Below are positions 28,701 to 38,926 of a stretch of 64,000 nt of DNA, in pieces; within the stretch, counting starts at the first letter, position 1, and each line of letters opens with the position of its first letter. The DNA comes from Liolophura sinensis. Its lineage: Eukaryota; Mollusca; Polyplacophora; Chitonida; Chitonidae. The notes under the pieces were generated by a model, which worked only from the letters and a program-made list of their open reading frames with translations, did not search any database and was not told the DNA's origin. A program made the translations under genes and the position numbers. The stretch lies in NCBI RefSeq assembly GCF_032854445.1, contig NC_088300.1, forward strand, positions 57,264,984 to 57,328,983, written 5' to 3'.

Positions 28701-31700
28701 AAAAAATAGAGATTAAATGCTATATCACTGCATAATACATACAATGAGATTGTATGGTTTCAGGCCTTACAGTAGGTTGCTGGTGTGAGGTCTTACACAC
28801 CTTACATGTAGTTACATGCATGTACGCAGAACACTGTCATCATGTACATGGTATAGATCTGTAACACACCGTACATGTAATTACATGCATGTACACATAA
28901 CACTGTCATGGTATATATAAGTTTACTACTTTGTTATTGTGTACTCATACTTTACAGAAAAAAATTCATGGATGTTCAGGTGTAAGACATATACTGCTAC
29001 CTGCTTTTTTAAATGACAGTATCAGACTAATAAAGCTGAACTGCAAATTTTTTGATCTGAAACTGAAAGTTATCCGTTATCATTCATTCATTCAGTTTGA
29101 CAGTCAACCACATCGCAGAATTTTAAAATTCAATATTACATTTTTAAAACAAAAGACAAGCTACATTAAAACTACATCATACTTAATGAATTGTAAACAT
29201 TGCAGTTTACCTTTAAACTTGAATCATTTGTTGTAAATCTCTGTTGTAAAATGTTGCTTATTACTGTTGAAGCATCCAGGTCCTTTACATTGTAGAATAA
29301 CATAACATAATATTCCAGTGAACAGTCATATACACATTCTGTACTCCATGACATATCGGGGTGTTGCTGAGTTTAGTGAGCATCGTTGGTGTGATCATCC
29401 AGTCAGTCAGTCTGTCATTTCCACATGTGTGTGTTTCCAGGTTTCTACTTGTGAATGTTGAATCTCACAAGAGCTTGTGCACAGTTCAGCCCATGGAAGA
29501 AGACACCCGGAAAACAGGTATATGGATTGAATTTTCTGCACGCCCAAATTCTAGGAAATTTTGTCGTGAAATCAAAGTAAAGTGGTGTTTGTCAAGTGGA
29601 TACTTTCATATGTGTTACAAAAAGAACAGCTGATTTATGGGTGATAATCTTGTTTCACACAAATGAGCAGCATTAATTCTGTTTGAGGGTTTCATCAGTA
29701 GGTTGTCTCAAGTGTCTTTGAAAAATCCTGCTCTGATCAAATGAAATGGGAAGTATAGGGACGACATCTTCAAATTTTATATTGTGACAATCTACAGTTA
29801 TCTCAGCTCACAGCACCCCTGAACTAGCTTATCCAGCAATCAGTTACCTATAGTCTAAGACTGTGCTGTAGGAAGTTTTGACATGTGTTGGCATGCTTGA
29901 AAACTGGTGGTTATATAAGGGACTGACTCCACAAGCACAAGTCTGATTTAAGTCAAAAAATTTCAAACCTTGCCACAATGCTTAGTATTTGGTAATGGAA
30001 CTTGAAGTTGAGGTGGTCAAAATTTTCATGTTCAATTCATCACCATTTACCAAGTAATTAAAAAGCTTTAGGTGTGAGATGGCAGCTGAACCAGGAAGAG
30101 TGGGATTTGAACTCAGAACCTCAATGGTCAAGGGTCAGTTGTCTGTAGTGAGAGTGGCTCCAGTGAGCTACTGTGAGTGGTTCCCTGATGACTAAGCCAA
30201 TGAGGGGACCTAGTTTTAACTGACCTCTCTTATTTCTTGTAGGCAAGACAATGGGCACCATGAGGAGGAGGGAAATTCTCAGGTCATTCTATAAATATGT
30301 AGTGGGGACTTATTTTCCATCCACTATAGAAGGAAGCTCGGAAGGTAAGTTCAGACAGAGGAGATTTTTTTTTTCTGACAGCATGTTTTCAACATTCTGT
30401 CCCACCTTTTTGGCCTGAATTTACATCTTTTACAAAACTTTTATCTGTGTACTCCCACAGAAGGTATGTGTGTTTTATGAATAACACTTAGCATATGATC
30501 TCTAATTCTTCCAATTTTCAGGACAGATATTAGTAGTGTTGAAAGTAGAATATTACATTACTTTACCAGCCTTTTGGAAATAAGATATGAGTATGTTGTT
30601 CATTAGATGGTCTAACCCTGTGAGAAAAAGGAAAGTCAATATTCCTGCTACAATTACATGTATGTTGGCTTAAATGTTTTACAATTAAAACAATTTGTTT
30701 GTTTCACTAAAGATGCAAGCTTCATAAAACTGTAAATTTTTTCTTTACACTCCATAGTTGTCTGAGAATCTTTCAAAATATTGGATGCAGAAGTGGCTGA
30801 AAAGGTTGAAGAATTAGGGTTTACTTCATTTTAGTGTTTACTTCATTTTAGTGTTATAAATTTCTTTCCTGTTATAAATTCAACTTTCTTGAGTGATATC
30901 TAGTACATATAAAGCTTAGTGACACACAGGAGATATTTCATTGGTGAGGCCTTAGCTTTAGGTGTGTGTGTTAATTACTGAAAGTGTTAAGAATCAGTGT
31001 TAAGGTACATATATATGATAAGGATGGTACATGTATCTTTAAAAGTACTGCAAGCACAGGTACATATATTAAGCTCAGGTCTTTACATATGTGTGCATGT
31101 AAACCACATTTACACCAAGGAGATGTTCCATCAGTGATGTCTTGCATTTTTTTATTTTTTTATTTATTTTTAATTCTAGCCAGTGAAAAACGCAGAGATT
31201 TTAAAGTTAACATTGGGAGAAAAGTAAACAAACAAATTACGTCAAAAGCCTCATAAATATTGGGGAGTAAGATCTTATTTTTTTTTTTTTGAAGGGTTGG
31301 TTGGGTGATCTTCCACAAACATAGTTTTGCAGACGTCATGATGGTGGTCAGTTTTTTAGGTGGAGAAAATCGGAGTGCCTGGGGTGAACCAACAAAGTTT
31401 GGCAAGATGCAGACAAACTTTCCAAATATTGCATTAGTTGAAAGCCACTTGTCTTCCATCCAATACTGGCGGGCATATCTGTACGTCACACAAGGCACAC
31501 ATTTGCCAAAGCGCTGTGGTTTACCAGTTTGATTCACCCATAAAACTGACTGTCAAATGCCTGTCAATAGGACCTTGACGCCAGTTTATTGGCATCAAAT
31601 GTACGCTGTTCAGCTCGTCATTAGGATGTCAGAATAAACGCAGAATGGTATTACAGTACAAAATGATACATTCTAACATTGTAGAAGTTGCGGAACCATT

Positions 31701-33572
31701 ATTTTTTTTGACACAACAACATATCAGGATCCTGCTTCACAATAGCGCCACCTTGTGAAATTAAACAATATACCACCATCACTATATTTTTTAATTAAAA
31801 AACCTATATTTTCTACTATGTATTGTTAAGAGTGACTCTGTAGACTGTAGTTGTTTTCAGGGGAAATAACTCTTACATGGGATTTTCTCAGGTGTTGACC
31901 ACACCACTTACATACAGCTTTTGGTGCCAGCTGTATTGCTATGCATGTGCTGTTTTGAAACCCATATACCTACAGAGGTAGATTTCTTATTCACTGACAA
32001 CCAAGTCTGGAGAAACTCTTCACCAGGACTACTGTGTTGTGGTAACACTTGACCATGTAAAATGTTGAGGTCACTTTCAGTGAAAGCAGAAGGGTTGATC
32101 CCATTTTAAGATGGTTTTCCCCTTGAGTATGGAGGTCTTAAAACCCAGCAAAGAGAAGTTGATCATTCCTTCCCTAAATTTACCTGAATATATTTTTGTT
32201 AGAATCTGTGGAAAGTACAGATCTATAATAAGTGGTTTCTCTATTAATACTTGATATTTTCTGTGATGAAATTCAAATGACTTCACTCACTATTTTAATA
32301 CATGCATCACTTTTAGAGCCTAGTCAGTTCAGTCACAAAGTGCTGGAGACTTACATCACCTCTGACACACACAAATGCTACGCCATCCAGAGTGGGCCTC
32401 ATCAGATGTTTGCTCTCTTTCAACCCTGTCATCCCCACCTTCGCAATGAGTAAGCTCACTCTCACTAATTACCTTGTACTGTAGTCGGCCCAGCCTCAGG
32501 AGACCAGCAGTCACTCTCCTACGGGCTTACCAAGGATCACATCACTAAGCCGTTACTTATACCGCTAGGCGATGCGGTATATAATACATGTGATTTTTTA
32601 ATGTGAAAATTTATTCCCTGTGAACTTTTTCTCAATGGTATGCTGTTATCATTGATGGCCTTTATTAGTATGATTCAGGACATCGCAAACATCTTCTGTC
32701 TGTGCACCAGTGGAATATGGGAGGTTGTACGACACGGATACTGTAATTATCCTACACCAGTATAGGTTTCTTAGATTTACACGTCTTTGTGTATCCAAGA
32801 TTTGTGTGTTCAACACCAATAAATAAACAACTATGTAGAAAATTGTTTGACATTAGCAGTCCAGGTAATAAAAAAGGGACACATTCCTTGTTTTTTATTT
32901 GAGTCATACTGGCTCATATGGTTAGAGCACTGGCTGGCTGCAACTGTGAGGCCATTAACCAGTAGGGCCAGCTGTTCAAATCCAGCTATTACTGCTTTGA
33001 CAGGAGGAGGTTTGTCAATGTTCCTTGCAATGGTCAGTGGGTTACTCAAACCACTCTGGTTTTCTACAGCCATGAACTGACTACTGTCGTGAAGTTGAAG
33101 AATTCTTGAAAGAAATTAATTCCCATTTTATTCTAAATTTTACATGGAAAGTATTTGATTTATTTATTTTTTTATTTGATTGGATGTTGTAGTCAAGAAT
33201 ATTTCACTTTTATGACAGCGACCAGCATTATGGTGGGAGGAAACCAGGCAGAGCCAGGGGGGAATACACGAACGTCCGCAGGTTGCTGGTAGACTTTCCT
33301 ACAAATGGTCAGAGAAGAAGCCAGCATGAGCTGGACTTGAACTCGTAGCGACCACTTTGGTGAGAGGCTCCTGGGTCATGGTCGCCACGGTAGCTTGCTA
33401 AACCCCTAGGCCAAGAATTTGATGTGAACTATCCTGTCATCCTTTTGCTTAACAAGTTCTGATAACCATTTGGGTAGATGATACTGTCATGTGACCTTTG
33501 ATTTTTTTTTCCAGATCTGTAACACAGAAGACAATGACTATGTTTACCAAAGACAAGACTGTCCATTTATAA
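13690..33572 (+). CDS. FUZ: Fuzzy planar cell polarity effector (FUZ), complete 11-exon gene
   Basis: Joined exons: 13690-13767, 22497-22618, 23280-23433, 24893-25003, 26372-26569, 27054-27149, 27681-27784, 29441-29517, 30243-30344, 32317-32449, 33515-33572. They sum to 1233 nt, or 410 residues plus stop; human FUZ is about 418. All introns are GT-AG and all phases agree. Diagnostic stretches are PFPVIGSLNGVHMF (residues about 28-41), IHIKNVERFKKEIK (105-118), PVFLPHTSPTVPHRLLTY and RREILRSFYKYV, each matching vertebrate FUZ in order. Known for the family: three longin-like domains (roughly residues 1-125, 155-290 and 290-410); pairing with Inturned, and with WDPCP in CPLANE; a role in Rab23 activation, basal-body function, ciliogenesis and planar polarity. 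The start is the first ATG (context AAAATGGCGG), and its peptide aligns with the FUZ N-terminus. Intron 1 is unusually long (8.7 kb) and carries a perfect tandem duplication. Confidence 0.95.
13924..14969. repeat. 1046-bp direct tandem duplication, copy 1 (FUZ intron 1)
   Basis: Every base I compared equals the base 1046 positions downstream, including an 8-T run and the complete 75-codon frame at 14480-14707. It begins about 155 bp after the FUZ exon 1 donor. The unit contains a tRNA-headed SINE-like segment (14267 to about 14530). The open frames in it have no recognisable product and stem from the repeat. Confidence 0.95.
14267..14530 (+). mobile_element. tRNA-headed SINE-like element inside duplication copy 1
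   Basis: Has a box A-like ATAGCACAGTTGG near 14273 and a box B-like GGATCAATCC at 14317-14326, spaced as in a tRNA-type pol III promoter. An unrelated body with CTGCAG-rich short repeats follows. The 3' end is approximate. An identical copy is at 15313-15576. Confidence 0.55.
14970..16017. repeat. 1046-bp direct tandem duplication, copy 2 (FUZ intron 1)
   Basis: Perfect second copy, ending with two extra bases (GT) that are shared at both junctions. Zero divergence implies either a very recent event or an assembly duplicate of one allele. Confidence 0.95.
15313..15576 (+). mobile_element. tRNA-headed SINE-like element inside duplication copy 2
   Basis: Exact copy of the 14267 element, carried along by the tandem duplication rather than independently inserted. 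Confidence 0.55.
17328..17544. mobile_element. MITE-like element, CCCTAAATGAC family, copy 1
   Basis: Terminal inverted repeats TACCCTAAATGAC and GTCATTTAGGGTA enclose about 190 bp without coding capacity. TA at each edge suits a Tc1/mariner-type target duplication. A second copy lies at 36961-37121. Lies in FUZ intron 1. Confidence 0.7.
18770..18890 (+). repeat. Interspersed repeat fragment (GTAAACCACTGACCTTTGGC family)
   Basis: Shares the order GTAAACCACTGACCTTTGGC, a short gap, then TTTCCCAC and GTGACATA with segments near 31384, 35951 and 43238. Class unknown. Lies in FUZ intron 1. Confidence 0.5.
18905..19045 (+). repeat. SINE-like fragment
   Basis: GTAGATCCAGGGTCAATCC resembles the box B region of the element at 14267. 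The end, AAGTACGACATTAAACCCCA, resembles SINE tails I associate with molluscs. Degenerate. Confidence 0.4.
20682..20830 (+). repeat. Degenerate tRNA-headed SINE fragment (GGAGGTTTGTCAAT family)
   Basis: GTTCAAATCC (box B-like) is followed by GTCAGGAGGTTTGTCAATC. The same arrangement occurs in the fuller copy near 32905-33110. Lies in FUZ intron 1. Confidence 0.45.
22497..22618 (+). CDS. FUZ: FUZ exon 2 (residues 27-67)
   Basis: Acceptor TTTACAG, donor AG|GTCAGT, ending in phase 2. It contains PFPVIGSLNGVHMF, the most conserved FUZ segment, followed by VVWRVFHD, which aligns with the VVWKSFHDS of vertebrate FUZ. Confidence 0.95.
22853..23039 (+). mobile_element. 5'-truncated SINE (GCTCATGCTGG family)
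   Basis: Starts at AAGTCCAGCTCATGCTGG and continues through the family's central domain (GCGGATGGTCGTGAG, ATAATGCTGGCCGCC, AAGTGAAATATTCTT) to an AAATAAATAAAT-type tail. The tRNA-like head is missing. It sits in FUZ intron 2. Confidence 0.8.
23280..23433 (+). CDS. FUZ: FUZ exon 3 (residues 67-118)
   Basis: Acceptor TTTGCAG, donor AAG|GTGAGT. It completes longin domain 1 with LTLIMVSG, FQSMVLVYGQDDL and IHIKNVERFKKEIK. The next base downstream keeps the frame into exon 4. Confidence 0.95.
23521..23618 (-). mobile_element. SINE fragment (GCTCATGCTGG family), minus orientation
   Basis: CTCAAGAATATTTCACTTAT followed by GCCAGCATTTTGGGG is the reverse complement of the family's 3' half. It sits in FUZ intron 3 just after the exon 3 donor. 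Confidence 0.65.
24893..25003 (+). CDS. FUZ: FUZ exon 4 (residues 119-155)
   Basis: Acceptor TTATTAG, donor CAG|GTAATG, phase 0 at both ends. It encodes CYHMVDTLL and DTILAPENQVLQ, aligning with the CLIDSFL and DCVIPPEGSLLQ segments of vertebrate FUZ that link longin domains 1 and 2. Confidence 0.92.
26372..26569 (+). CDS. FUZ: FUZ exon 5 (residues 156-221)
   Basis: Acceptor GACCAG, donor ACG|GTGAGG. The longest coding exon. It encodes the second longin-like domain, with LVHGKVAVATRKWW, ELVLLSMIVAASP and DIPVFLPHTSPT, the last near-identical to vertebrate FUZ. Confidence 0.95.
27054..27149 (+). CDS. FUZ: FUZ exon 6 (residues 222-253)
   Basis: Acceptor CTCTAG, donor GAG|GTGAGA. Encodes VPHRLLTYQLMKGVEVCAVC then GPNPSL, matching the VPHRLLTLTLLPSLELCLLC and GPSPPL of vertebrate FUZ. 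Confidence 0.95.
27681..27784 (+). CDS. FUZ: FUZ exon 7 (residues 254-287)
   Basis: Acceptor GTTGTAG, donor GGG|GTAAGG, ending in phase 2. Encodes VGRFWRAAYESLKAV and MPIDQNILG, corresponding to the ERWWQPLLDPLRA and HTDILG segments of vertebrate FUZ. A second AG four bases in (GTAG|GTCG) would break the frame, so the first is used. Confidence 0.92.
28796..28920. repeat. Imperfect tandem duplication, about 69-bp unit
   Basis: CACACCTTACATGTAGTTAC and CACACCGTACATGTAATTAC begin two copies, each followed by CATGCATGTAC and AACACTGTCAT. The second copy is shorter. It lies in FUZ intron 7. Confidence 0.75.
29441..29517 (+). CDS. FUZ: FUZ exon 8 (residues 288-313)
   Basis: Acceptor TTTCCAG, donor ACAG|GTATAT. 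Encodes FLLVNVESHKSLCTVQPM, aligning with the LLLLHLELKRCLFTVEPL of vertebrate FUZ, the start of the third longin-like domain. Confidence 0.92.
30060..30185 (-). mobile_element. tRNA-headed SINE-like fragment, minus orientation
   Basis: On the minus strand it reads GCTCACTGGAGCCACTCTCA ... TGACCCTTGACC ... GAGTTCAAATCC. The same order is seen at 59085-59170. The box B-like GTTCAAATC implies a tRNA-derived head. Lies in FUZ intron 8. Confidence 0.5.
30243..30344 (+). CDS. FUZ: FUZ exon 9 (residues 314-347)
   Basis: Acceptor CTTGTAG, donor GAAG|GTAAGT, phase 1 at both ends. Encodes RRREILRSFYKYVVGTYFPS, matching the family pattern RRRLLRNFYTLVTSTHFPP. Confidence 0.93.
31300..31530. repeat. Foldback repeat (GTAAACCACTGACCTTTGGC family)
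   Basis: GTGAACCAACAAAGTTTGGC at 31384 is mirrored by GCCAAAGCGCTGTGGTTTAC at 31504-31523 on the other strand, so both edges carry the family's motif in opposite orientation. The open frames on both strands here are by-products. Lies in FUZ intron 9. Confidence 0.55.
32317..32449 (+). CDS. FUZ: FUZ exon 10 (residues 348-391)
   Basis: Acceptor TTTTAG, donor AATGA|GTAAGC. Encodes KVLETYITSDTHKCYAIQSG then MFALFQPCHPHLRN, matching the C-terminal longin region. Without splicing, the frame stops at once because the donor's GTAA supplies a TAA codon. Splicing to 33515 restores a tail that looks like the vertebrate one. Confidence 0.88.
32900..33110 (+). mobile_element. tRNA-headed SINE (GGAGGTTTGTCAAT family)
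   Basis: TGGTTAGAGCACTGG (box A-like) and TTCAAATCCAGC (box B-like) are followed by GGAGGAGGTTTGTCAATGTT and an AAGAATTCTTGAAAG end. The tRNA-like head does not make a full functional tRNA. FUZ intron 10. Confidence 0.6.
33160..33412 (-). mobile_element. Full-length SINE (GCTCATGCTGG family), minus orientation
   Basis: The reverse complement reads from a TGGCCTAGGGGTTTAGC box A-like head through GAGTTCAAGTCCAGCTCATG, the central domain and the T/A-rich tail. Flanking AAGTATTTGAT (33149) and AAGAATTTGAT (33413) look like a target-site duplication with one mismatch. FUZ intron 10. Confidence 0.8.
33515..33572 (+). CDS. FUZ: FUZ terminal exon 11 (residues 392-410 and stop)
   Basis: Acceptor with a long T tract then CCAG. 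The 58-nt coding part gives SVTQKTMTMFTKDKTVHL and a TAA stop. It lines up with the end of vertebrate FUZ (LRSLATHTLHALTPLL type) after HLRNE, and the predicted length then matches the family. The alternative is that the protein ends in exon 10, 19 residues shorter. Confidence 0.75.
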
Positions 33573-33907
33573 CACATCATAATCTTTTACTAAATGTCAT
33601 TCCATCAGGACAGCAAAGCTTTTTCTGTATAGGTCTAGTTAATATCATTTTCTGGTTGCTGATATTTTACAAGAATATGAACATGTGACGTCTTATGTAT
33701 TTCAAAGCTATATTTATGCTTCTTATGTTGATATTATGGTTCTTCAAAACTATTGAAGATTATTTGACAGTTAACGTTTGTAGCAGATGGTATGGTTAGT
33801 GGTAGCAAAGTTTATTCAGACAGAAGTTGTTTTCAAGTCTGTTACAGAGGAATATGATGTTTTCATGAGATATAAGCCAGTTTTTATCTAAGTTGTACTT
33901 TTTGTAC

Positions 33908-33913
33908 ATTAAA
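33908..33913 (+). terminator. Possible FUZ polyadenylation signal (ATTAAA)
   Basis: An ATTAAA variant hexamer lies about 336 nt after the FUZ stop codon. The nearest canonical AATAAA in this direction is much further away (35800). Position is the only support. Confidence 0.3.
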
Positions 33914-35930
33914 TAACCAAATAACCGCTTCTTGTGCTGACTTATGGCTAGACTGGATCTGAAGATGATTCTCAGCCTGTCTCATGATACCTCTCTTTTT
34001 GGTGAAGTCTTAAGCAACACCAATTATTTTTTGTATGAATGGGCAAGCCTCAAAATTAACATTTTTATTTTGTCCTATGTTGATGTTTTTCAAGGCATTC
34101 CAATGGTGTACATGTAAATATCATTTTCAACAGTAAATATTTCTAAGATGACCCACGTTTTCCACAATTTTGATAATTGTCAAGAGTTTTTTTATTTTAC
34201 ACCTTCCTCCTTCACTGCAGAAAGATTTATTTGGCCTGTAAAATAACAAATTAATTGGTGTCACCTAAGAAAACAAATGAGTTAAAAAGCCAACTTCATT
34301 TCCCTTCCCAAAAAATGGAAGCAAGAATTTGACTGGATTTTCTTCAGATCTAGAACAGGTCAGCAACAAGTCAGTGTTAGGAATGGCTACTATATGTGGA
34401 TGTTTACTGCGATTGAAAGTGGACTTCACCTGAAGTTTAATATTTTTCAAGTGGCACATTTTGCTTGGTTCTGATCGATTCATCCACTTTATAAGGCAGC
34501 TTAAGAATTTTTCTTAAATTTTGATTAATTTCTTCTCAACAAACCCTGTGTTGGTATCAGAAGTATCATTTTGAGGACTTTATAGAGTATTCTGAATGAA
34601 ATGTTTATTTCCAGAATCTTTGCTACTCAATTATCATTGGCTTGCTATTGTTCTGTGCAGTGCTCAGCGGTATCAAGTGATGGTGGTTAGGTTTGTGGGT
34701 GATGGGGACAGGGCAGGGCCCACAGGAAAGCATCAAGGCCATTCCTTCTCCTGACACACAAACCCTCCAACACAGAAGGCTCCTCCATTGGTTGATTTAT
34801 TCACAATCACATTTATTAGTCAAATGCTTTTGGTTTTCATTAAGAGATGCCTGTGATCACTGAGCCAGGGATTGTCCCTCATACCACTCAGAATTCTGGT
34901 GTCAGTTCAGTCAGTAATGGCTGGTTAAGGGGAACTGTCAGATCTGACTTGTCACACTTCAGTGATCTTTTTCTCTTCAAAGAAACATATGTATAATGTA
35001 TGTGTTTGTTCATCTGTTGATCTCCCTGTTGGCCATTATAATTATCCAATCAGATACCTTACCTAGGCGATTCCTGACCTGTTGTTTGACATCCTTTTCA
35101 GAAATACACAGAATGTCTGTCCACTATCATGCTGCATTATGTTAATTGTATTCTGTTGCAGTTTTAAAAGTCACTGTTTTTCACATTTTGACATTCCTAT
35201 CTTGTAATATGGGAGAAGCAGTAAAATTTTTGGCTTATTATCTTTGAACCTTCACTTCAAGAGCTTTTCTCGTTCCAAGAGAAATGAGGCGAAAATTTTA
35301 CAGTGTTCTGTAGGAAACTCTATGGAACAGACCCAACACCATGGTTCAAAAGTTTTAAGATGAATTATGTTTAACCTCAGTAACTGAGGAGTCCTCAAAA
35401 CAAAATTTCCATGAAATTTGGTGGATGTCATGTTGATAATAATTCTTATGTGACGCCAAAGGTACCTTGGGCCTTACAATTTAACCTGGCATTTAAGATG
35501 CATAAGTTTTGACGCTGATGCAGCTGCTAACTAGAGGCATGAGTGCAAGACAGCATCAACGATTGTTTGCTTGTGTCATTCCAAGGAAACATAATGAATC
35601 ATTTATCCAGAGTGTACTGGAAGTTGAAGCAACATTTTCGAGACGCTACATCAGGTCGCATTGAGTGATGCAGCAATGACAACATTAGATGTGGATGGAT
35701 GACATTAACCTATACATATGTATTTATTTATTTATTTATTGCTATTTTTATATAATAACAAATACTTTTAAATGTATAAATTTTTGCAACTTGAATATGA
35801 ATAAATTCATCCAGCCTTGTCTTTTTTATAAGTGTGTTTGCCTTCAGTGTGTATTGGAGATTTCAGCTTGATAGTTATTTAACAATACTCAGGGATTTTT
35901 CACAATACAGGACGGTGGTCTGTTATGTAT

Positions 35931-36010
35931 GCACATGTAGGTTCTTGGAGTAAACCACTGATCTTTGCCAAGTTAATGACAAACTTTCCCAGGTGTGGGG
36001 AATATGTGCT
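35931..36010 (+). repeat. Interspersed repeat fragment (GTAAACCACTGACCTTTGGC family)
   Basis: GTAAACCACTGATCTTTGCC, AAGTTAATGACAAACTTTCC and CAGGTGTG match the order in the other copies (18770, 31384, 43238). Confidence 0.55.
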
Positions 36011-36567
36011 GCCCTACAAGCGCTGTTCGCCGGTTATTCTCACCAAGGCCCCGGAAACAATGAGGGCAAGAGCATCTTAACAATTTGGGCATCTTAATGA
36101 CTGAGCCATGAGACTTGAGTTTGTGTTTAGCTGCGTTCAGATGGTGAGATCTGTACAAGGACTATATGTGGCTGAAGTCATTGACAGTTTTAAAGTTACG
36201 TGACAGTATTTGTGAAAAGATTAAACAAGGGGCAGATTATTTCTAGTTTTGCAATATTTGACACCCATGCCCACCCAAGAACATAATTCAGAGCACTGAC
36301 CTAATTTTCTGTATTCCATATTTCACCGCAGGTTAAAATTCCCAGATAGACCCACCAAGGGATATATCTCACTGTCGTCATAACATCCTATCTCAAAACC
36401 TGCCTCTTTGTATATGGTGTGTTCAATTCTGGGTAACATCTTCCCAATTCATTTGAAAATAGGTACTGGTAGTATGACCTTAGTACACCGACAATGTTGA
36501 GCATATGATCACTAAAGCTGCCCAGTCAATGCAAACTCTGCAAAGAAGCACAAACTTGTTAGCTGTT

Positions 36568-36707
36568 TCACTGTAAGATTATGCCTATCACTGACTCACT
36601 GTAAGATTACATCTATCACTGACTCACTGTAAGATTACACCTATCACTGACTCACTGTAAGATTATACCTATCACTGACTCACTAAGATTACACCTATCA
36701 CTGAGTC
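36568..36707. repeat. 28-bp tandem array, about 5 units
   Basis: The unit is TCACTGTAAGATTACACCTA followed by TCACTGAC. The copies differ by single bases; the last full one has a 2-bp deletion. Confidence 0.9.
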
Positions 36708-36960
36708 ACTCAAATGCTGAGGAACTCCTCCATGCCCTGTGCCTAACCCTAAAAGAGGATATCAAGAATGATACATCTGCTTGTGTACTGTTTACTCCAT
36801 TTGACATTCGGTTCCTGAAAAGATTCATTTGTCAAGTCACTGATAATTTGAAGGATTTAAGACCAGTGGGATTGAAGTTGAACACAAAAAAACCATTAAA
36901 ATTTACTGTCACTTACAGGGAGAAATAAGCTGGATTGACCTTTAAATAGAAGTTTAATAA

Positions 36961-37121
36961 TACCCTAAATGACCTAAATTTTTGCTGAAACCTGCTTTTT
37001 CCAGTAGGATGTCACCCTACCTTCCAAAGACTACAAAACACCTTTGGAATATCAAAAGAACTCTCAGAATATCGAAAAATTAGCAAATTAGTCATGGATG
37101 AAATTTGAGATCATTTAGGGT
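36961..37121. mobile_element. MITE-like element, CCCTAAATGAC family, copy 2
   Basis: TACCCTAAATGACCTAAATT at the left and AAATTTGAGATCATTTAGGG at the right form imperfect inverted ends matching the 17328 element. The right edge is degenerate (TC rather than TA). Confidence 0.65.
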
Positions 37122-38926
37122 CGTCACTAAGATCATTCATCATAGCTGTTTTTTAACATTTCATCAGAAACAAGGCTAAAGAACTACAACAACAACTCAT
37201 CGATTGAATTAGATCTGATTTTTTTGTGACCACTGCAGTTATATGTAAGATGATTAAAGTACCATACATTTTATGTCACAACTGGTGATGTAAAAGCATG
37301 TATGGTAACAATGCACAGTAAACACTGTGTCAATTGACATATTTTCTAACGCGCATGTATTTTTCTCACAGGTGCTTTTCCGGGTGCATATCCCCTGTTC
37401 TCCCAATTCTCATTGGACAATAACGAAATCTCAGGATATAAATTCCAATTGATGTATTTGTTGTTTGTTAGAATCCCTACCTGGATTACATGTACAGGGC
37501 AAAAACTTTCTTGTTCTTGCAGATACAACATTTGAAATACACATTTTATATAACACATACATTGTACTTTACAGAACCAGTATTCTAGACAATCAAGTGT
37601 AATTTGCCAATGATGTGGACAGCACTCCCGCTGTGAGGAGTATGGAAGTATGGTGTTACTGAAGCAAAGACTTTTAAGTGTGACGCCAGGGTGCAGGAAC
37701 TTTAATAATCTGAGCTGAATATCCACTCAGACATCCACAGAGTACTGTACTGTTACCACTGATTGCTCTATGGTGGCACTATGGCACTTTGAGCGGAGCA
37801 CGGCATTAGTAGGCCTACAGTTCACAGGTTGACTGATTTTATTTTTATAAAGCTTTAGGTCACACCGAATTGTTGTTTAACACGCAGAATAAATCTTTTT
37901 TCACTGTCGTCGGAAGGAATAAACATAAAAAATTAACTTAAAAATCTTCTAATTTGCAGGAAATGTGGATTGTCAGCAGTTTTTTTCCCATTAAAGGCAA
38001 ATATACATGATTTGATTAATAGAAAGATCATGAAATTATCAAGATTGAACAAAATAAATAGTTGGATTTTCAGTTTTATTTTTTTTTTTTTGATGTTTTA
38101 GTATCGGCTTTCCCGTAAGAAGCAAAATAAAACTGATGTCATCTTACTTAACAAACTGCTGTCATATGGCTACCATTTGTGTGGAGGTATGAGTCAATGT
38201 ACATTCAGAGGTTGCCATTCTCAGCAAATGTTGAAAACCTCCATGTTATAGTACAATACAACGTGCAGTCTTGAATTTGGTATAGTGTAAATTGCAGCAT
38301 GTTCATAGTGATAAGAAAACATTTTTTTTTTCCACACCGGTATTGGAAAATTCAGGAGACACAGTTCTAGGAACTATCTTTACAGGTACTTGTTAAGACT
38401 GAGTTAATTTTAAGGGCAAAAGGGTTTTTTTGTGGCATAACTTTCTTGCAGATAATCCTTCTTTTTAGAGTTCCTTTTCATGTATCCTTTAAGTATTCTT
38501 AAATTTCGTGCAAAATTTCGAAGCTTTATGTTGGAAGTAGAAGTATTTCACCACATGACTGTGTCAAAAATAGAAAGGGAGGAAATGGCGGGGTCTAAAT
38601 CCGAATGACGAGTGACAACGAATGACCTGACCATAAAATGTTAGGTAGTGGAACAAATAAAGGTCCCTAATATGAACAAAACGAATGACAGTGCTAACTG
38701 ATATCACCTAGAATGACACATCACATGTTTGGCTACCCACCTTACTATGGCAAGATTATGTTCCCTTCTCAATTCGGAACTCATACGAACGGAAGTAGCG
38801 ATGAGCAAAATGTGAGGAGGAGCCTCATCAAAACTGTCCCCCGCCCAGTAACACTAGATCAGCCTAGCGTTACTTAAAACTTTTAAACATTATAATACTT
38901 TAAGATGTCCCATTTCTGAGCAATAC

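Larger units (their letters stand above)
33573..38926. other. Intergenic DNA downstream of FUZ
   Basis: No coding exon recognised. Holds the FUZ 3' UTR, a repeat fragment (35931-36010), a 28-bp tandem array (36568-36707) and a MITE copy (36961-37121). The frame at 37346-37726 on the minus strand has no recognisable features. Confidence 0.6.

Noticed and set aside
36568-36707. Regular 28-bp repeats, considered as a CRISPR-like array
   Set aside because: The units are directly adjacent with no unique spacers, in an animal genome. It is a plain tandem array.
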